Assembly: GCF_040438925.1 (NCBI RefSeq)
Contig: NZ_CP159258.1
Span: forward strand, 5,107,001-5,171,000
DNA: 64,000 nucleotides
Reading direction: 5' to 3'
Source of the DNA: Pseudomonas sp. MYb327
GTDB taxonomy: Bacteria > Pseudomonadota > Gammaproteobacteria > Pseudomonadales > Pseudomonadaceae
Shown piece by piece: positions 51,487 to 62,979 of the stretch. The notes beneath the pieces were generated by a model, which saw only the letters and a program-made list of their open reading frames with translations, was not told the origin of the DNA and made no database searches. The number at the start of each line of letters is the position of its first letter. The stretch's first letter is position 1. Position numbers and translations under genes: made by a program.

Positions 51487-51888
51487 GTGAGTCAGGACTT
51501 CAGTCGGGAAAAGCGTCTGCTTACCCCCCGGCATTTCAAGGCAGTCTTTGACTCCCCTACCGGCAAGGTTCCGGGGAAAAATCTCCTGCTCCTTGCGCGC
51601 AACAACGATCTTGATCACCCCCGTCTCGGGCTGGTTATCGGCAAAAAGAGCGTAAAGCTCTCCGTCGAGCGCAATCGCCTCAAACGTCTGATGCGCGAAT
51701 CGTTTCGTCTGAACCAGGATTCTCTGGTCGGCTGGGACATTGTTATCGTCGCGCGCAAAGGTTTGGGCGACGTAGAAAACCCCGAATTGATTCAGCATTT
51801 CGGCAAACTCTGGAAGCGTCTGGCACGCAGCACGCCGGTACCAGCAGTCAAAACCGAAACTGTAGGGGTAGACAGTCCAGATGCGTAA
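51487..51888 (+). CDS. rnpA: RNase P protein component RnpA
   Basis: 133 residues. Protein cofactor for tRNA 5' processing. The start is taken as GTG at 51487 (then [23 protein letters not shown]); the ribosome-binding site GGAG is immediately adjacent, unusually close, and the frame extends back across rpmH. The signature [27 protein letters not shown] is present. It overlaps yidD by eight bases. Confidence 0.95.
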   Translation: MSQDFSREKRLLTPRHFKAVFDSPTGKVPGKNLLLLARNNDLDHPRLGLVIGKKSVKLSVERNRLKRLMRESFRLNQDSLVGWDIVIVARKGLGDVENPELIQHFGKLWKRLARSTPVPAVKTETVGVDSPDA

Positions 51889-52126
51889 ACTGGCACTCGT
51901 TCCGATCCAGTTTTACCGCTATGCCATTAGTCCCCTGATGGCCAACCACTGTCGTTTCTACCCCAGTTGTTCCTGCTACGCGTTAGAAGCCATCGAAAAT
52001 CATGGCCTTCTGCGCGGTGGCTGGCTGACCTTTCGTCGTTTAGGTCGCTGTCATCCGTGGAATCCCGGTGGTTATGACCCGGTTCCACCTATCCCTACCT
52101 CCCGTTCTTCTTCGATGGCCGAGTAA
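51881..52126 (+). CDS. yidD: Membrane protein insertion efficiency factor YidD
   Basis: 81 residues beginning [20 protein letters not shown], then [46 protein letters not shown]. The three cysteines and the PSCS.YA and RC.PWNPGG.D motifs define the family. An amphipathic N-terminal helix associates with the inner membrane. Overlaps rnpA; two bases before yidC, which it assists. Confidence 0.96.
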   Translation: MRKLALVPIQFYRYAISPLMANHCRFYPSCSCYALEAIENHGLLRGGWLTFRRLGRCHPWNPGGYDPVPPIPTSRSSSMAE

Positions 52127-52128
52127 TC

Positions 52129-53808
52129 ATGGATATCAAACGCACGATCCTGATCGTCGCCCTGGCAATCGTGTCCTACGTTATGGTTCTTAAATGGAAC
52201 CAGGACTATGGCCAGGCTGCCCTGCCGACTCAGAATGTTGCTTCCAGTACGACCGCACCGGGCCTTCCGGATACGGCAACTGGCAATAAAGCGTCCGTCA
52301 GTGACGACATTCCACACGCCGCAAACGATACCAGCGCACCTGCCGAAACTCCGGTAGCCGTGAGCACCGACCTCATCCAGATCAAAACGGATGTGCTCGA
52401 TCTGTCCATCGACCCACAAGGTGGTGATGTCGCCCAGCTGAAATTGCCGCTGTATCCACGTCGCCAGGACCATCCGGAAATTCCATTCCAGTTGTTCGAC
52501 AACGGCAACGAGCGCACTTATCTGGCTCAAAGTGGCCTGATCGGCAGCAACGGTCCGGACGCAAGTCCAGCCGGTCGTCCGGTTTACTCCTCGGAGAAGA
52601 AGGTTTATCAACTGGCTGACGGTCAGGACCAATTGGTCGTAGACCTGAAATTCAGTAAGGACGGCGTCAACTACATCAAGCGTTTCACCCTGAAACGCGG
52701 CCTGTACGACGTAACCGTTTCCTACCTGATCGACAACCAGAGTGCTCAGCCTTGGTCCGGTGCGATGTTCGCGCAACTGAAGCGTGACGCCAGTTCCGAT
52801 CCTTCATCCAGCACCGCCACCGGCACGGCGACTTACCTGGGCGCTGCCCTGTGGACAAGTTCCGAGCCGTACAAGAAAGTGTCCATGAAGGACATGGACA
52901 AGGCGCAGCTGAAAGAAACCGTTACCGGTGGTTGGGTAGCCTGGCTGCAGCACTACTTTGTGACCGCGTGGATTCCGGCGAAGGGCGAAAACAACGTCGT
53001 CCAGACCCGTAAAGACAGCAAAGGCTACTACATCATTGGTTACACCGGCCCGTCTTTGACTGTTGCGCCAGGTGCCAAAGCTGAAACCAGTGCTGTTCTG
53101 TACGCCGGTCCGAAAAGCCAGGCTGTGCTGAAAGAGTTGTCCCCAGGTCTGGAGTTGACCGTTGACTACGGCATCCTGTGGTTCATCGCTCAACCGATCT
53201 TCTGGTTGCTGCAACATATCCACGCCATTGTGGGTAACTGGGGTTGGTCGATCATCTTCCTGACCATGCTGATCAAAGGGATCTTCTTCCCATTGTCGGC
53301 CGCCAGCTACAAATCCATGGCGCGCATGCGTGCAGTAGCTCCGAAACTGGCTGCACTGAAAGAGCAACATGGCGACGACCGGCAGAAAATGTCGCAAGCC
53401 ATGATGGAGCTCTACAAGAAAGAGAAGATCAATCCGCTGGGTGGTTGCTTGCCAATCCTCGTGCAGATGCCGGTTTTCCTCTCGCTGTACTGGGTTCTGC
53501 TGGAAAGCGTCGAAATGCGCCAAGCGCCGTTCATGCTTTGGATTACTGACCTGTCGATCAAGGATCCGTTCTTCATTCTGCCGATCATCATGGGTGCAAC
53601 CATGTTCATCCAGCAGCAGTTGAACCCGACTCCACCGGATCCGATGCAGGCCAAGGTGATGAAGCTGATGCCAATCATCTTCACCTTTTTCTTCCTGTGG
53701 TTCCCGGCTGGTCTGGTGCTGTACTGGGTAGTGAACAACTGCCTGTCGATCGCCCAACAGTGGTACATCACTCGTAAGATCGAAGCGGCTACTAAAGCGG
53801 CTGCCTGA
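52129..53808 (+). CDS. yidC: Membrane protein insertase YidC
   Basis: 559 residues. N-terminal membrane helix (about 5-22), large periplasmic beta domain (about 60-340), then five conserved helices, with FPLSAASYKSMARMRAVAPKLAALKEQ in the cytoplasmic hairpin and LGGCLPILVQMPVFLSLYWVLLESVEMRQAPF. Inserts and folds inner-membrane proteins, such as the ATP synthase c subunit encoded further right. Ends RKIEAATKAAA. A terminator follows 23 bases after the stop. Confidence 0.98.
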   Translation: MDIKRTILIVALAIVSYVMVLKWNQDYGQAALPTQNVASSTTAPGLPDTATGNKASVSDDIPHAANDTSAPAETPVAVSTDLIQIKTDVLDLSIDPQGGDVAQLKLPLYPRRQDHPEIPFQLFDNGNERTYLAQSGLIGSNGPDASPAGRPVYSSEKKVYQLADGQDQLVVDLKFSKDGVNYIKRFTLKRGLYDVTVSYLIDNQSAQPWSGAMFAQLKRDASSDPSSSTATGTATYLGAALWTSSEPYKKVSMKDMDKAQLKETVTGGWVAWLQHYFVTAWIPAKGENNVVQTRKDSKGYYIIGYTGPSLTVAPGAKAETSAVLYAGPKSQAVLKELSPGLELTVDYGILWFIAQPIFWLLQHIHAIVGNWGWSIIFLTMLIKGIFFPLSAASYKSMARMRAVAPKLAALKEQHGDDRQKMSQAMMELYKKEKINPLGGCLPILVQMPVFLSLYWVLLESVEMRQAPFMLWITDLSIKDPFFILPIIMGATMFIQQQLNPTPPDPMQAKVMKLMPIIFTFFFLWFPAGLVLYWVVNNCLSIAQQWYITRKIEAATKAAA

Positions 53809-53830
53809 TTTACACTGTGGATAACCACTC

Positions 53831-53855
53831 AAAACGCCCCCTAGTGGGGCGTTTT
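53831..53855 (+). terminator. Rho-independent terminator after yidC
   Basis: AAAACGCCCC with GGGGCGTTTT (10 base pairs) around CTAGT. It closes the rpmH-yidC unit, 33 bases before mnmE. A DnaA box overlaps the space between stop and hairpin (53816-53824). Confidence 0.88.
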
Positions 53856-53887
53856 GCTATCTGTCACTTTTGTCTGGATACCGGTTT

Positions 53888-55258
53888 ATGAGCGCTCCTC
53901 GTGAAACCATTGCCGCTGTCGCCACCGCACAAGGTCGCGGCGGTGTTGGCATCGTCCGTATTTCGGGACCGTTGGCCAGCGTTGCGGCCAACGCCTTCAG
54001 TGGTCGAGAACTCAAGCCGCGATTTGCCCACTATGGTGAGTTTTTCGGTGAAAACGATGAGGTGCTGGACCAGGGCATCGCCCTGTATTTCCCCGGTCCT
54101 AACTCGTTTACTGGCGAGGACGTACTGGAACTGCAAGGTCATGGCGGACCGATTGTTCTGGATATGTTGCTCAAACGCTGCCTGGAACTGGGCTGCCGTC
54201 TGGCTCGGCCGGGAGAATTCAGCGAACGCGCTTTTCTCAATGACAAGCTCGACTTGGCTCAAGCCGAAGCAATTGCCGACTTGATCGAAGCCAGTTCGGC
54301 ACAGGCCGCCAGAAATGCCCTTCGTTCCTTGCAAGGCGCATTTTCGACACGTGTGCATAACCTCACCGAGCAACTGATCGGCTTGCGTATCTATGTCGAG
54401 GCGGCGATCGACTTCCCTGAAGAGGAAATCGATTTCCTCGCCGATGGCCATGTGTTGAGCATGCTCGACAAAGTTCGCGTCGAGTTATCCACCGTCATCC
54501 ACGAAGCCGGGCAGGGTGCTTTGCTGCGTGATGGCATGACCGTGGTCATCGCCGGTCGTCCGAATGCCGGTAAATCCAGCTTGCTCAACGCGTTAGCTGG
54601 TCGCGAAGCGGCCATCGTGACCGAGATTGCCGGTACCACCCGTGACGTTCTTCGTGAACATATTCACATCGACGGAATGCCCCTGCACGTCGTCGATACA
54701 GCGGGTCTGCGCGATACCGACGACCATGTGGAAAAGATTGGCGTCGAGCGGGCATTGAAAGCCATTGGCGAAGCCGATCGCGTGCTTCTGGTAGTTGATG
54801 CGACGGCACCCGAAGCGCTTGATCCCTTTGCTTTGTGGCCGGAATTCCTTGAAACCCGCCCTGATCCGGCAAAGGTCACACTGATCCGCAACAAGGCTGA
54901 TCTGACAGGCGAAGCGATGGCCCTGGAAGTCAGTGACGATGGCCACGTCACCATCAGCCTGAGCGCCAAGTCTGCAGGTGTCGGTCTGGACCTGCTGCGC
55001 GAGCATCTCAAAGCCTGCATGGGTTATGAACAGACCTCGGAAAGCAGCTTCAGCGCCCGCAGGCGTCACCTTGAGGCGCTGCGTCATGCCAGTGCATCCC
55101 TTGAACACGGTCGCGCGCAGCTGACGCTGGCTGGTGCCGGCGAGTTACTCGCTGAAGATTTGCGCCAAGCTCAACAATCCCTGGGTGAAATCACCGGCGC
55201 ATTCAGCTCCGATGATCTGTTGGGCCGGATCTTTTCCAGCTTCTGCATCGGTAAATAG
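53888..55258 (+). CDS. mnmE: tRNA modification GTPase MnmE
   Basis: 456 residues. With MnmG it installs the cmnm5 group on U34 of tRNA. N-terminal folate-binding domain (about 1-120, [22 protein letters not shown]), helical region, G domain at about 215-375 with [36 protein letters not shown] and NKAD, and the C-terminal CIGK motif whose Cys is catalytic. The start MSAPRET at 53888 fits the family. The partner mnmG follows 548 bases to the right. Confidence 0.97.
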   Translation: MSAPRETIAAVATAQGRGGVGIVRISGPLASVAANAFSGRELKPRFAHYGEFFGENDEVLDQGIALYFPGPNSFTGEDVLELQGHGGPIVLDMLLKRCLELGCRLARPGEFSERAFLNDKLDLAQAEAIADLIEASSAQAARNALRSLQGAFSTRVHNLTEQLIGLRIYVEAAIDFPEEEIDFLADGHVLSMLDKVRVELSTVIHEAGQGALLRDGMTVVIAGRPNAGKSSLLNALAGREAAIVTEIAGTTRDVLREHIHIDGMPLHVVDTAGLRDTDDHVEKIGVERALKAIGEADRVLLVVDATAPEALDPFALWPEFLETRPDPAKVTLIRNKADLTGEAMALEVSDDGHVTISLSAKSAGVGLDLLREHLKACMGYEQTSESSFSARRRHLEALRHASASLEHGRAQLTLAGAGELLAEDLRQAQQSLGEITGAFSSDDLLGRIFSSFCIGK

Positions 55259-55806
55259 CTTTCCCGCTGTCCACAGACAGGCCATTCGTGCCTGTCTGTC
55301 CTCTCCTTTTCCTGAAATATACCTCCAGTGCTGAGCCGATAGATTCTGCTTGAGCGGATTTTGCGTGCCGGGAATTCGTTCATCCGGCGCTTTTCTGTGA
55401 ATTAAGCCCTGTGAATAACCGTGGCTAAGGGCAGTTGATAACAGGGCCTAAAAACTGAATATAACCGCCCTTGTGGATAACCATCACTTTAATCCACAGG
55501 CTTACATCGGTTATCCAAGGGCCTCATTGGCACATGACCACAGGGTTTTGAATCTCTGTACATATTGAATATAAAGGGCTGTATCAATCTATCCACAGAA
55601 AGTCGTGTCAGTAGAAATAAACATAAAAACAAAGATTTAATAAATTTCTTTCTTTTTAATTTCTATAACCCCGACTTCTCCACAGCTGGTTAAATTTTGT
55701 GCAAAGGGTTCTTTAGGAAGGGCGAAGTCCCTATACTTGCCGACCAGGTCCAAAAACCTGAGCTCAAACTATTCCTGAATTACCTACTTAAGCAGGCACG
55801 AGGTGC
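55259..55806. other. mnmE-mnmG interval: second DnaA-box cluster with AT-rich tract
   Basis: 548 bases with no gene. It has one perfect DnaA box (55472-55480) and one-mismatch boxes at about 55410, 55490, 55589 and 55676, then an AT-rich tract (about 55612-55670, over 75 percent A+T). The sequence TGAATATAA occurs twice (about 55455 and 55565). Its layout resembles oriC at 50.8-51.3 kb. A second origin-like element near gidA has been described in pseudomonads. It also holds the mnmG promoter (a TATACT at about 55732). Confidence 0.7.
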
Positions 55807-57708
55807 GTGGTGGATTTCCCTTCCCGTTTTGAAGTGATCGTCATCGGCGGCGGTCATGCCGGTACCGAGGCAGCACTGGCCTCAGCACGTATGGGGGTCA
55901 AAACCCTGTTGCTGACGCATAACGTGGAAACCCTCGGTGCCATGAGTTGCAATCCGGCCATTGGCGGGATCGGCAAAAGCCATCTGGTCAAGGAAATCGA
56001 TGCCCTCGGCGGCGCGATGGCCATCGCCACCGACAAGGGTGGTATCCAATTTCGCGTGTTGAACAGCCGTAAAGGCCCGGCCGTGCGCGCAACCCGTGCT
56101 CAGGCAGACCGGATTCTGTACAAGGCTGCTGTCCGCGAAATCCTGGAAAACCAGCCGAACCTGTGGATATTTCAACAGGCCGCTGACGACCTGATCGTCG
56201 AGCAAGAACAAGTGCGCGGTGTCGTCACGCAGATGGGTCTGCGTTTCTTGGCTGATTCGGTGGTTTTGACCACTGGCACGTTCCTTGGTGGACTTATCCA
56301 CATAGGTTTGCAGAACTTTTCCGGCGGGCGTGCTGGTGATCCGCCATCGATTGCTTTGGCTCATCGTCTGCGTGAATTGCCATTGCGAGTCGGTCGCTTG
56401 AAAACCGGAACACCGCCGCGAATCGACGCCCGGTCTGTGGATTTCTCGGTGATGACCGAGCAAGCCGGCGATACGCCAATCCCGGTAATGTCGTTCATGG
56501 GCTCCAAAGAGCAGCATCCGCGGCAAATCAGTTGCTGGATTACCCACACCAACGCCCGCACCCACGAAATCATTGCCGCGAACCTCGACCGTTCGCCAAT
56601 GTATTCCGCAGCAGGTGAAATCGAAGGCATCGGCCCGCGCTACTGCCCGTCGATCGAAGACAAGATCCATCGTTTTGCCGACAAGGAAAGCCATCAGGTC
56701 TTTATCGAACCGGAAGGTTTGACGACGAATGAGCTTTATCCGAACGGGATATCCACATCCCTGCCGTTCGACGTGCAGTTGCAGATCGTGCAATCGATCC
56801 GTGGCATGGAAAACGCGCACATCGTGCGTCCGGGTTACGCCATCGAGTACGACTACTTCGATCCGAGGGACTTGAAGTACAGCCTGGAGACCAAAGTCAT
56901 CGGCGGTCTGTTCTTCGCAGGGCAAATCAACGGCACCACCGGTTACGAAGAAGCCGGCGCCCAAGGTTTGCTGGCCGGGACCAACGCGGCACTGCGTGCA
57001 CAGGGCAAAGATGCCTGGTGTCCGCGTCGCGATGAAGCGTACATCGGGGTGTTGGTCGACGACCTGATCACCCTCGGTACCCAAGAGCCGTACCGGATGT
57101 TTACATCTCGTGCCGAATACCGCCTTATCCTGCGCGAGGACAACGCTGACCTGCGCTTGACCGAAAAAGGTCGCGAACTGGGTCTGGTGGACGACGTGCG
57201 TTGGGCGGCTTTCTGCAAGAAACGCGAAAGTATTGAACTGGAAGAGCAACGACTGAAAGGAACCTGGGTTCGCCCCGGCACTGAGCAGGGCGATGCGATT
57301 TCGGAAAAATTCGGTACGCCGCTGACCCATGAATACAACTTGCTCAATCTCCTGAGCCGTCCGGAAATCGACTACGCTGGTCTGATCGCCGTGACTGGCG
57401 GCGGTGCAGAAGATCCACAGGTCGCCGAGCAGATCGAAATCAAGACCAAATACGCCGGCTACATCGATCGTCAACAGGATGAAATTGCTCGTCTGCGGGC
57501 CAGCGAAAATACAAAACTGCCTGTGGATATCGATTACACAAACATTTCCGGTCTCTCCAAAGAAATCCAGAGCAAGCTTGGTGCGACCCGTCCGGAAACC
57601 CTGGGCCAGGCGTCGCGGATCCCGGGTGTTACGCCGGCCGCCATTTCGCTGTTGATGATTCATTTGAAAAAACGCGGCGCGGGCCGTCAGTTGGAGCAAA
57701 GCGCTTGA
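55807..57708 (+). CDS. mnmG: tRNA uridine-5-carboxymethylaminomethyl synthesis enzyme MnmG (GidA)
   Basis: 633 residues. FAD enzyme, partner of MnmE. FAD-binding [65 protein letters not shown] and the conserved C-terminal [25 protein letters not shown] are present. The start is GTG at 55807 (a second GTG follows directly). The stop overlaps the rsmG TTG start. A DnaA box lies at about 56294. Confidence 0.97.
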   Translation: MVDFPSRFEVIVIGGGHAGTEAALASARMGVKTLLLTHNVETLGAMSCNPAIGGIGKSHLVKEIDALGGAMAIATDKGGIQFRVLNSRKGPAVRATRAQADRILYKAAVREILENQPNLWIFQQAADDLIVEQEQVRGVVTQMGLRFLADSVVLTTGTFLGGLIHIGLQNFSGGRAGDPPSIALAHRLRELPLRVGRLKTGTPPRIDARSVDFSVMTEQAGDTPIPVMSFMGSKEQHPRQISCWITHTNARTHEIIAANLDRSPMYSAAGEIEGIGPRYCPSIEDKIHRFADKESHQVFIEPEGLTTNELYPNGISTSLPFDVQLQIVQSIRGMENAHIVRPGYAIEYDYFDPRDLKYSLETKVIGGLFFAGQINGTTGYEEAGAQGLLAGTNAALRAQGKDAWCPRRDEAYIGVLVDDLITLGTQEPYRMFTSRAEYRLILREDNADLRLTEKGRELGLVDDVRWAAFCKKRESIELEEQRLKGTWVRPGTEQGDAISEKFGTPLTHEYNLLNLLSRPEIDYAGLIAVTGGGAEDPQVAEQIEIKTKYAGYIDRQQDEIARLRASENTKLPVDIDYTNISGLSKEIQSKLGATRPETLGQASRIPGVTPAAISLLMIHLKKRGAGRQLEQSA

Positions 57709-58349
57709 GTTCGTTGGTCACCTCGCAACATGCAGAAGAGTTATCCACAGGCGCTCGCCAGCTCGGTGTCACTCTGACTGAAACCCAGCACTCACAGCTG
57801 CTGGGTTATCTGGCCCTGTTGATCAAATGGAACAAGGCCTACAACCTGACTGCCGTCCGTGATCCCGATGAAATGGTCTCTCGCCATTTGCTCGATAGTC
57901 TCAGCGTGATGTCGTTCGTCGAAAATGGTCGCTGGCTCGATGTGGGCAGCGGTGGCGGCATGCCGGGTATTCCTTTGGCCATCCTGTTTCCAGAGTCCCA
58001 AGTGACGTGCCTGGATAGCAATGGCAAGAAAACTCGCTTCCTGACTCAGGTCAAACTCGAACTCAAACTGGATAATCTGCAAGTTATCCACAGTCGCGTC
58101 GAAGCGTTCCAGCCTGCGCAGCCGTTCAACGGGATTATTTCCCGGGCGTTCAGCAGCATGGAGAACTTCAGCAACTGGACTCGCCATCTTGGCGACACCG
58201 ATACACGTTGGCTGGCAATGAAGGGCGTTCATCCCGCCGATGAGCTGGTAGCATTGCCGGCAGACTTCCACCTCGATAGCGAACACGCCCTGGCCGTACC
58301 CGGTTGCCAAGGCCAACGCCATCTGCTGATACTGCGCCGCACGGCATGA
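57705..58349 (+). CDS. rsmG: 16S rRNA m7G527 methyltransferase RsmG (GidB)
   Basis: 214 residues. SAM-binding motif [20 protein letters not shown], then [12 protein letters not shown] and [12 protein letters not shown]; the conserved Arg/Phe in [13 protein letters not shown]. The start is TTG sharing bases with the mnmG stop (TTGA), so translation is coupled. Two perfect DnaA boxes (57741 and 58084) are inside. Confidence 0.95.
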   Translation: MSSLVTSQHAEELSTGARQLGVTLTETQHSQLLGYLALLIKWNKAYNLTAVRDPDEMVSRHLLDSLSVMSFVENGRWLDVGSGGGMPGIPLAILFPESQVTCLDSNGKKTRFLTQVKLELKLDNLQVIHSRVEAFQPAQPFNGIISRAFSSMENFSNWTRHLGDTDTRWLAMKGVHPADELVALPADFHLDSEHALAVPGCQGQRHLLILRRTA

Positions 58350-58367
58350 TTGGGAACACAAGCAAGA

Positions 58368-59165
58368 ATGGCTAAGGTATTCGCGATAGCGAACCAAAAG
58401 GGTGGTGTGGGCAAGACCACCACCTGCATCAACCTCGCAGCATCCCTGGTCGCGACCAAGCGTCGGGTATTGCTGATCGATCTCGATCCACAGGGCAACG
58501 CCACCATGGGCAGCGGTGTGGATAAGCACGGCCTGGAAAACTCGGTCTACGACCTGTTGATCGGCGAATGCGATCTGGCTCAGGCCATGCATTACTCCGA
58601 ACACGGCGGTTACCAGTTGTTGCCGGCCAACCGCGACCTGACCGCCGCCGAAGTGGTTCTGCTGGAAATGCAGATGAAGGAAAGCCGCCTGCGCAGCGCG
58701 TTGGCGCCGATCCGGGAAAACTACGATTACATCTTGATCGACTGCCCGCCGTCGCTGTCGATGCTGACATTGAATGCGCTCGTCGCGGCCGACGGGGTAA
58801 TTATCCCCATGCAGTGCGAGTACTTCGCACTTGAAGGTCTGAGTGACCTTGTGGATAACATCAAGCGCATCGCTGAACTGCTGAACCCGAACCTCAAGGT
58901 CGAAGGCCTGCTGCGGACGATGTACGACCCGCGTCTGAGCTTGATGAACGACGTCTCGGCGCAGCTCAAGGAACATTTTGGCGATCAGCTTTACGACACC
59001 GTCATTCCACGCAACATCCGTCTGGCCGAAGCTCCAAGCTATGGCATGCCGGCGCTGGCGTACGACAAATCATCGCGCGGAGCTGTTGCCTACCTGGCAC
59101 TGGCGGGCGAAATGGTTCGTCGTCAACGCAAAAACTCACGCATCGCCGCTGCCCAGCCAACTTAA
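58368..59165 (+). CDS. parA: Chromosome partitioning ATPase ParA (Soj)
   Basis: 265 residues. Deviant Walker A IANQKGGVGKTTTCINLAASL with the signature Lys, Walker B-type ILIDCPPSLSMLTLNAL and LLIDLDPQGNATMG. It binds DNA and ATP and moves the ParB-parS complex from the origin. The frame opens 18 bases earlier but the ATG at 58368 fits. Two DnaA boxes (58517, 58850) lie inside. Next to parB (9-base gap). Confidence 0.97.
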   Translation: MAKVFAIANQKGGVGKTTTCINLAASLVATKRRVLLIDLDPQGNATMGSGVDKHGLENSVYDLLIGECDLAQAMHYSEHGGYQLLPANRDLTAAEVVLLEMQMKESRLRSALAPIRENYDYILIDCPPSLSMLTLNALVAADGVIIPMQCEYFALEGLSDLVDNIKRIAELLNPNLKVEGLLRTMYDPRLSLMNDVSAQLKEHFGDQLYDTVIPRNIRLAEAPSYGMPALAYDKSSRGAVAYLALAGEMVRRQRKNSRIAAAQPT

Positions 59166-59174
59166 GGAATCCCC

Positions 59175-60047
59175 ATGGCCGTCAAGAAACGAGGTCTCGG
59201 ACGTGGACTGGATGCACTGCTGAGTGGTCCGACTGTCAGCTCGCTCGAAGAACAAGCGGTGCAAGCCGATCAGCGTGAGTTGCAACACTTGCCACTGGAC
59301 TTGCTCCAACGCGGCAAGTATCAACCACGTCGCGACATGGACACCCAGGCGCTCGAAGAACTGGCACAGTCGATCAAGGCCCAGGGCGTCATGCAGCCGA
59401 TTGTGGTCCGTCCTATCGGCAGCGGTCGTTTCGAAATCATTGCCGGTGAGCGCCGCTGGCGTGCCAGCCAGCAAGCGGGCCAGGAAACCATCCCGGCGAT
59501 GGTTCGCGATGTCTCGGATGAAACCGCGATCGCCATGGCATTGATCGAGAACATCCAGCGCGAAGACCTCAATCCGATCGAAGAAGCCGTAGCCTTGCAG
59601 CGTTTGCAGCAGGAATTCCAGCTGACCCAGCAACAAGTCGCCGAAGCGGTCGGTAAGTCACGGGTGACCGTGGCCAACCTGTTGCGGTTGATTTCGTTGC
59701 CGGAAGTCATCAAGACCATGCTGTCCCACGGCGACCTGGAAATGGGACATGCCCGTGCTTTGCTCGGTTTGCCGGATAATCAACAGGTTGAAGGGGCGCG
59801 ACATGTTGTCGCACGTGGCCTTACCGTGCGCCAAACTGAGGCACTCGTTCGGCAGTGGTTGAGTGGTAAACCGGAGCCTGTCGAAGCGGCAAAACCAGAC
59901 CCGGATATTGCCCGTCTTGAACAGCGTCTGGCTGAGCGCCTAGGCTCTGCGGTGCAGATTCGCCATGGGAAGAAAGGAAAAGGTCAGTTGGTGATTGGCT
60001 ACAACTCCCTGGATGAACTTCAAGGTGTGCTCGCACATATCCGCTGA
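59175..60047 (+). CDS. parB: Chromosome partitioning protein ParB (Spo0J)
   Basis: 290 residues. N-terminal MAVKKRGLGRGLDALLSGP (ParA-contact region), CTPase motif EIIAGERRWRASQQAG, central helix-turn-helix (LTQQQVAEAVGKSRVTVANLLRLISLP) that reads parS, and a C-terminal dimer domain. It binds the two parS copies in recF, about 12 kb to the left. Terminal genes parA-parB precede the atp operon. Confidence 0.97.
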   Translation: MAVKKRGLGRGLDALLSGPTVSSLEEQAVQADQRELQHLPLDLLQRGKYQPRRDMDTQALEELAQSIKAQGVMQPIVVRPIGSGRFEIIAGERRWRASQQAGQETIPAMVRDVSDETAIAMALIENIQREDLNPIEEAVALQRLQQEFQLTQQQVAEAVGKSRVTVANLLRLISLPEVIKTMLSHGDLEMGHARALLGLPDNQQVEGARHVVARGLTVRQTEALVRQWLSGKPEPVEAAKPDPDIARLEQRLAERLGSAVQIRHGKKGKGQLVIGYNSLDELQGVLAHIR

Positions 60048-60092
60048 AACATTTCCTCATGTAGCGCGCAGTCGGAAATCACTACCTGACAG

Positions 60093-60121
60093 TTGAATAG
60101 GGGCTGAACCGCCCCTATACT
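60093..60121 (+). promoter_or_regulatory. Likely promoter of the atp operon
   Basis: TTGAAT (60093-60098) and TATACT (60116-60121) are 17 bases apart, 75 bases before atpI. The spacer contains an inverted repeat ATAGGGGC/GCCCCTAT that overlaps both hexamers' edges; it could also act as a terminator for parB or an operator. Confidence 0.65.
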
Positions 60122-60195
60122 CTGCGCGCATTTTGTCGGCACAAATTATGCCAAGTTATTGAATTCTGGCAGCCGACCATTGGAGAGCAATAGTG

Positions 60196-61489
<1,294 letters not shown>

Positions 61490-61513
61490 GACCAGTCTCG
61501 ACTAGTCTGATGT

Positions 61514-61535
61514 CCTTCCCGGTCAAACGGGAAGG
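61514..61535 (+). repeat. Intraoperon hairpin between atpB and atpE
   Basis: CCTTCCCG and CGGGAAGG with a six-base loop, not followed by a T tract. It may protect the atpE-side message or mark a processing site, giving more c subunit; no direct evidence. Confidence 0.45.
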
Positions 61536-61607
61536 GGCTCCTCACGGGGCATCTGAAACGATTTGTTTTACCGCTTTAATCTAAAAAACCTAAACCATAC
61601 GACGTAA

Positions 61608-61880
<273 letters not shown>

Positions 61881-61938
61881 TTACTCGGATCTTCCGGGTA
61901 ATTTGGTGTGATGGACAACGTAACTGCGAGGTGTTGGC

Positions 61939-62409
61939 GTGAACATTAATGCGACCCTGATTGGCCAGTCCGTTGCGTTCCTGATTTTTGTACTGTTCTG
62001 CATGAAGTTCGTATGGCCTCCGGTCATCGCGGCACTGCACGAACGTCAAAAGAAGATCGCGGATGGACTGGACGCTGCCAGCCGAGCAGCTCGCGACCTG
62101 GAGTTGGCCCAAGAGAAAGCGGGTCAACAACTGCGCGAAGCGAAAGCTCAGGCAGCTGAAATCATCGAGCAAGCCAAGAAACGCGGTAACCAGATCGTTG
62201 AAGAGGCTGTTGAAAAAGCCCGTATCGACGCTGACCGTGTGAAGGTTCAGGCTCAGGCCGAGATCGAACAGGAACTGAACAGTGTCAAAGACGCGCTGCG
62301 TGCCCAAGTGGGCTTGCTGGCAGTCGGCGGCGCCGAGAAGATCCTGGGTGCCACAATCGATCAAAACGCGCACGCAGAGCTGGTAAACAAACTGGCTACT
62401 GAAATCTAA
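61939..62409 (+). CDS. atpF: ATP synthase F0 subunit b
   Basis: 156 residues. One N-terminal membrane helix (about 5-25, [23 protein letters not shown]) and a long, charged coiled-coil stalk rich in Ala, Lys and Glu. The start is GTG after GAGGTG. It holds the stator between a and delta. 12 bases from atpH. Confidence 0.97.
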   Translation: MNINATLIGQSVAFLIFVLFCMKFVWPPVIAALHERQKKIADGLDAASRAARDLELAQEKAGQQLREAKAQAAEIIEQAKKRGNQIVEEAVEKARIDADRVKVQAQAEIEQELNSVKDALRAQVGLLAVGGAEKILGATIDQNAHAELVNKLATEI

Positions 62410-62421
62410 GCGAGGGCGATC

Positions 62422-62958
62422 ATGGCAGAACTGACCACGTTGGCCCGACCTTACGCTAAGGCGGCCTTCGAGCACGCTCAGGCCCACCAGCAACTGGCCA
62501 ATTGGTCAGCCATGCTCGGCCTGGCAGCAGCGGTGTCGCAAGACGACACCATGCAGCGCGTGCTCAAGGCCCCGCGACTGACGAGCGCAGAAAAGGCCGC
62601 CACGTTCATTGACGTGTGCGGCGACAAGTTTGATGTGAAGGCACAGAACTTCATCAACGTCGTTGCCGAAAACGACCGTCTCCCGCTTCTGCCGGAGATC
62701 GCCGCTCTTTTCGACCTGTACAAGGCCGAACAAGAGAAATCGGTAGACGTTGAAGTGACCAGTGCTTTCGCATTGAACCAAGAACAGCAAGACAAACTCG
62801 CCAAGGTTCTCAGTGCACGACTCAACCGGGAAGTGCGCCTGCAAGTCGAGGAAGACAAATCCCTTATTGGGGGCGTTGTCATCCGCGCCGGCGACCTGGT
62901 TATCGATGGCTCGATTCGCGGCAAAATCGCGAAACTTGCCGAAGCATTGAAATCTTGA
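62422..62958 (+). CDS. atpH: ATP synthase F1 subunit delta
   Basis: 178 residues. Links the b stalk to the F1 head. Begins [20 protein letters not shown]; conserved C-terminal block [30 protein letters not shown]. Between atpF and atpA as usual. Confidence 0.97.
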   Translation: MAELTTLARPYAKAAFEHAQAHQQLANWSAMLGLAAAVSQDDTMQRVLKAPRLTSAEKAATFIDVCGDKFDVKAQNFINVVAENDRLPLLPEIAALFDLYKAEQEKSVDVEVTSAFALNQEQQDKLAKVLSARLNREVRLQVEEDKSLIGGVVIRAGDLVIDGSIRGKIAKLAEALKS

Positions 62959-62979
62959 GTTTGAAGGGGCAGCAGAGCA

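Noticed and set aside
55882..57699. 605-codon minus-strand open frame opposite mnmG
   Set aside because: The plus strand encodes a complete, fully conserved MnmG. The antisense translation is low in recognisable features.
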